Shown here piece after piece: positions 7,119 to 7,777 of a DNA stretch of 7,777 nt; positions within the stretch are counted from its first letter, which is position 1, and each line of letters opens with the position of its first letter. The position numbers were made by a program, and so were the translations under genes. The DNA comes from Desulfobacteraceae bacterium (GTDB lineage Bacteria; Desulfobacterota; DSM-4660; Desulfatiglandales; JALVMZ01). The stretch is taken from NCBI GenBank assembly GCA_027032655.1, contig JALVMZ010000017.1, positions 1-7,777 of the forward strand, in the 5' to 3' direction. The notes below the pieces were generated by a model. The model worked only from the letters and a program-made list of their open reading frames with translations, searched no databases and was not told the origin of the DNA.

Positions 7119-7777
7119 TGGATACGATTCTTTCATTTGCTCCCTGGTGGATTGTCCGTAAGGATGAATTAAATGATATTGATGTATGCCATGGACCGGT
7201 TCTTGTATATGATGAAGAGACAATAAATGATACACTGTTTGACTGGCTGTATATGGAGGGGATTAACCGGTTACTCTTTCCTCCATTAAATATCCATGCA
7301 AGGATATCGGAGAATGCATGGAAACTCGGGGCAACCTTCAAGTGCTATTCAATGAATGAGTTACATCTTTTGACAGGCATTCTTTCATCCCTTAAAATGA
7401 ATCAGGTAATAATGGATATTGAAAAGAACGGCCTTGATAATCTGAAAGAATTTTATGAAACCGGACTCAGAACCTTTATTACATCTCCGGTCTTTATTAA
7501 GAGATTTACAGGATGGGATATTAATCTCTTCTTATCCATAAATGACTTGGATAATCCTATTGAAGCTATATTTAATGATATCACAATCGATGAGAGGGAT
7601 AATGTAAGTGGTCTGGCCCTGAATCCAGAGACCCACACCATGGATGACCATGAATTGGAAGCCCTGATTAACATTGTCGATAATACCATAAAGTTATTTC
7701 CAATGGCAAAGATTCTAATTCTGGGAAGACCTATCTTAATGATAAATGAGCCAGAACAGGGATATCCGGACTGGAAT
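7118..7777 (+). CDS. Divergent PLP-barrel (DapDC/ODC-like) protein lacking the PLP lysine, 3' end outside window
   Basis: The frame opens with an ATG sharing one base with the nrdJ stop (TAATG), has no good ribosome site of its own and runs to the window end (220 codons), so it looks translationally coupled to nrdJ. I do not recognise it as a characterised family, but its order of motifs follows fold-III PLP decarboxylases. GPVLVYDEETI (26-36) resembles their opening strand. Residues 53-82 align without gaps to the segment holding the PLP lysine, sharing Asn58, Ile63, LGA (70-72), Phe74, Ser78 and EL (81-82), but Pro56 replaces the lysine. LALNPETHTM (166-175) followed by a helix and ILILGRP (199-205) resembles the later barrel strands leading to the Gly-rich phosphate loop, here degenerate. 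If correct, it is a non-catalytic relative, as antizyme inhibitor is to ornithine decarboxylase. The gene itself is near certain; the fold is inference from remembered consensus. Confidence 0.6.
   Translation, partial: MDTILSFAPWWIVRKDELNDIDVCHGPVLVYDEETINDTLFDWLYMEGINRLLFPPLNIHARISENAWKLGATFKCYSMNELHLLTGILSSLKMNQVIMDIEKNGLDNLKEFYETGLRTFITSPVFIKRFTGWDINLFLSINDLDNPIEAIFNDITIDERDNVSGLALNPETHTMDDHELEALINIVDNTIKLFPMAKILILGRPILMINEPEQGYPDWN

Overview
The window holds six protein-coding genes in two opposed groups. It most likely comes from an anaerobic or facultatively anaerobic bacterium. Evidence for that lifestyle is an oxygen-independent, B12-dependent class II ribonucleotide reductase and a RACE-type activator of corrinoid enzymes. 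DNA is moderately AT-rich, with many ATA (Ile) and AGA/AGG (Arg) codons and good Shine-Dalgarno sites. This would fit lineages such as Nitrospirota or anaerobic Desulfobacterota-like bacteria, but nothing here fixes the phylum. No tRNA, rRNA, CRISPR array, insertion sequence or phage gene was seen.

Layout. (1) Positions 1-974, plus strand: the C-terminal part of a SO_0444-type Cu/Zn efflux permease, cut by the window start and open upstream of any visible start codon. (2) Positions 1011-4364, minus strand: an apparent three-gene operon read from right to left. It encodes a RACE-like [2Fe-2S]/ASKHA protein, then an M19 (renal-dipeptidase family) metallopeptidase 31 nt later, then a DUF456 membrane protein whose ATG overlaps the peptidase stop codon (ATGA). 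It converges on the permease across a 36-nt gap. (3) Positions 4365-4643: a 279-nt divergent control region. (4) Positions 4644-7777, plus strand: nrdJ, and directly coupled to it (TAATG) a second gene that runs off the window end.

The most informative parts are the control region and the last gene. The nrdJ promoter is TTGACA-17-TTTAAT. Its spacer is filled by a near-consensus NrdR box, and a weaker second box lies exactly 31 bp downstream, the usual tandem arrangement for the NrdR repressor. The gene after nrdJ shares its stop/start junction. By eye it matches the N-terminal part of fold-III PLP-dependent decarboxylases (DapDC/ODC-like), but proline stands where the PLP-binding lysine should be, so it may be a non-catalytic relative co-expressed with the reductase.

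A corrinoid theme links the two divergent transcription units. NrdJ needs adenosylcobalamin, and RACE proteins reduce corrinoid cobalt to Co(I). Whether they actually cooperate is inference; no corrinoid protein or methyltransferase lies in the window.
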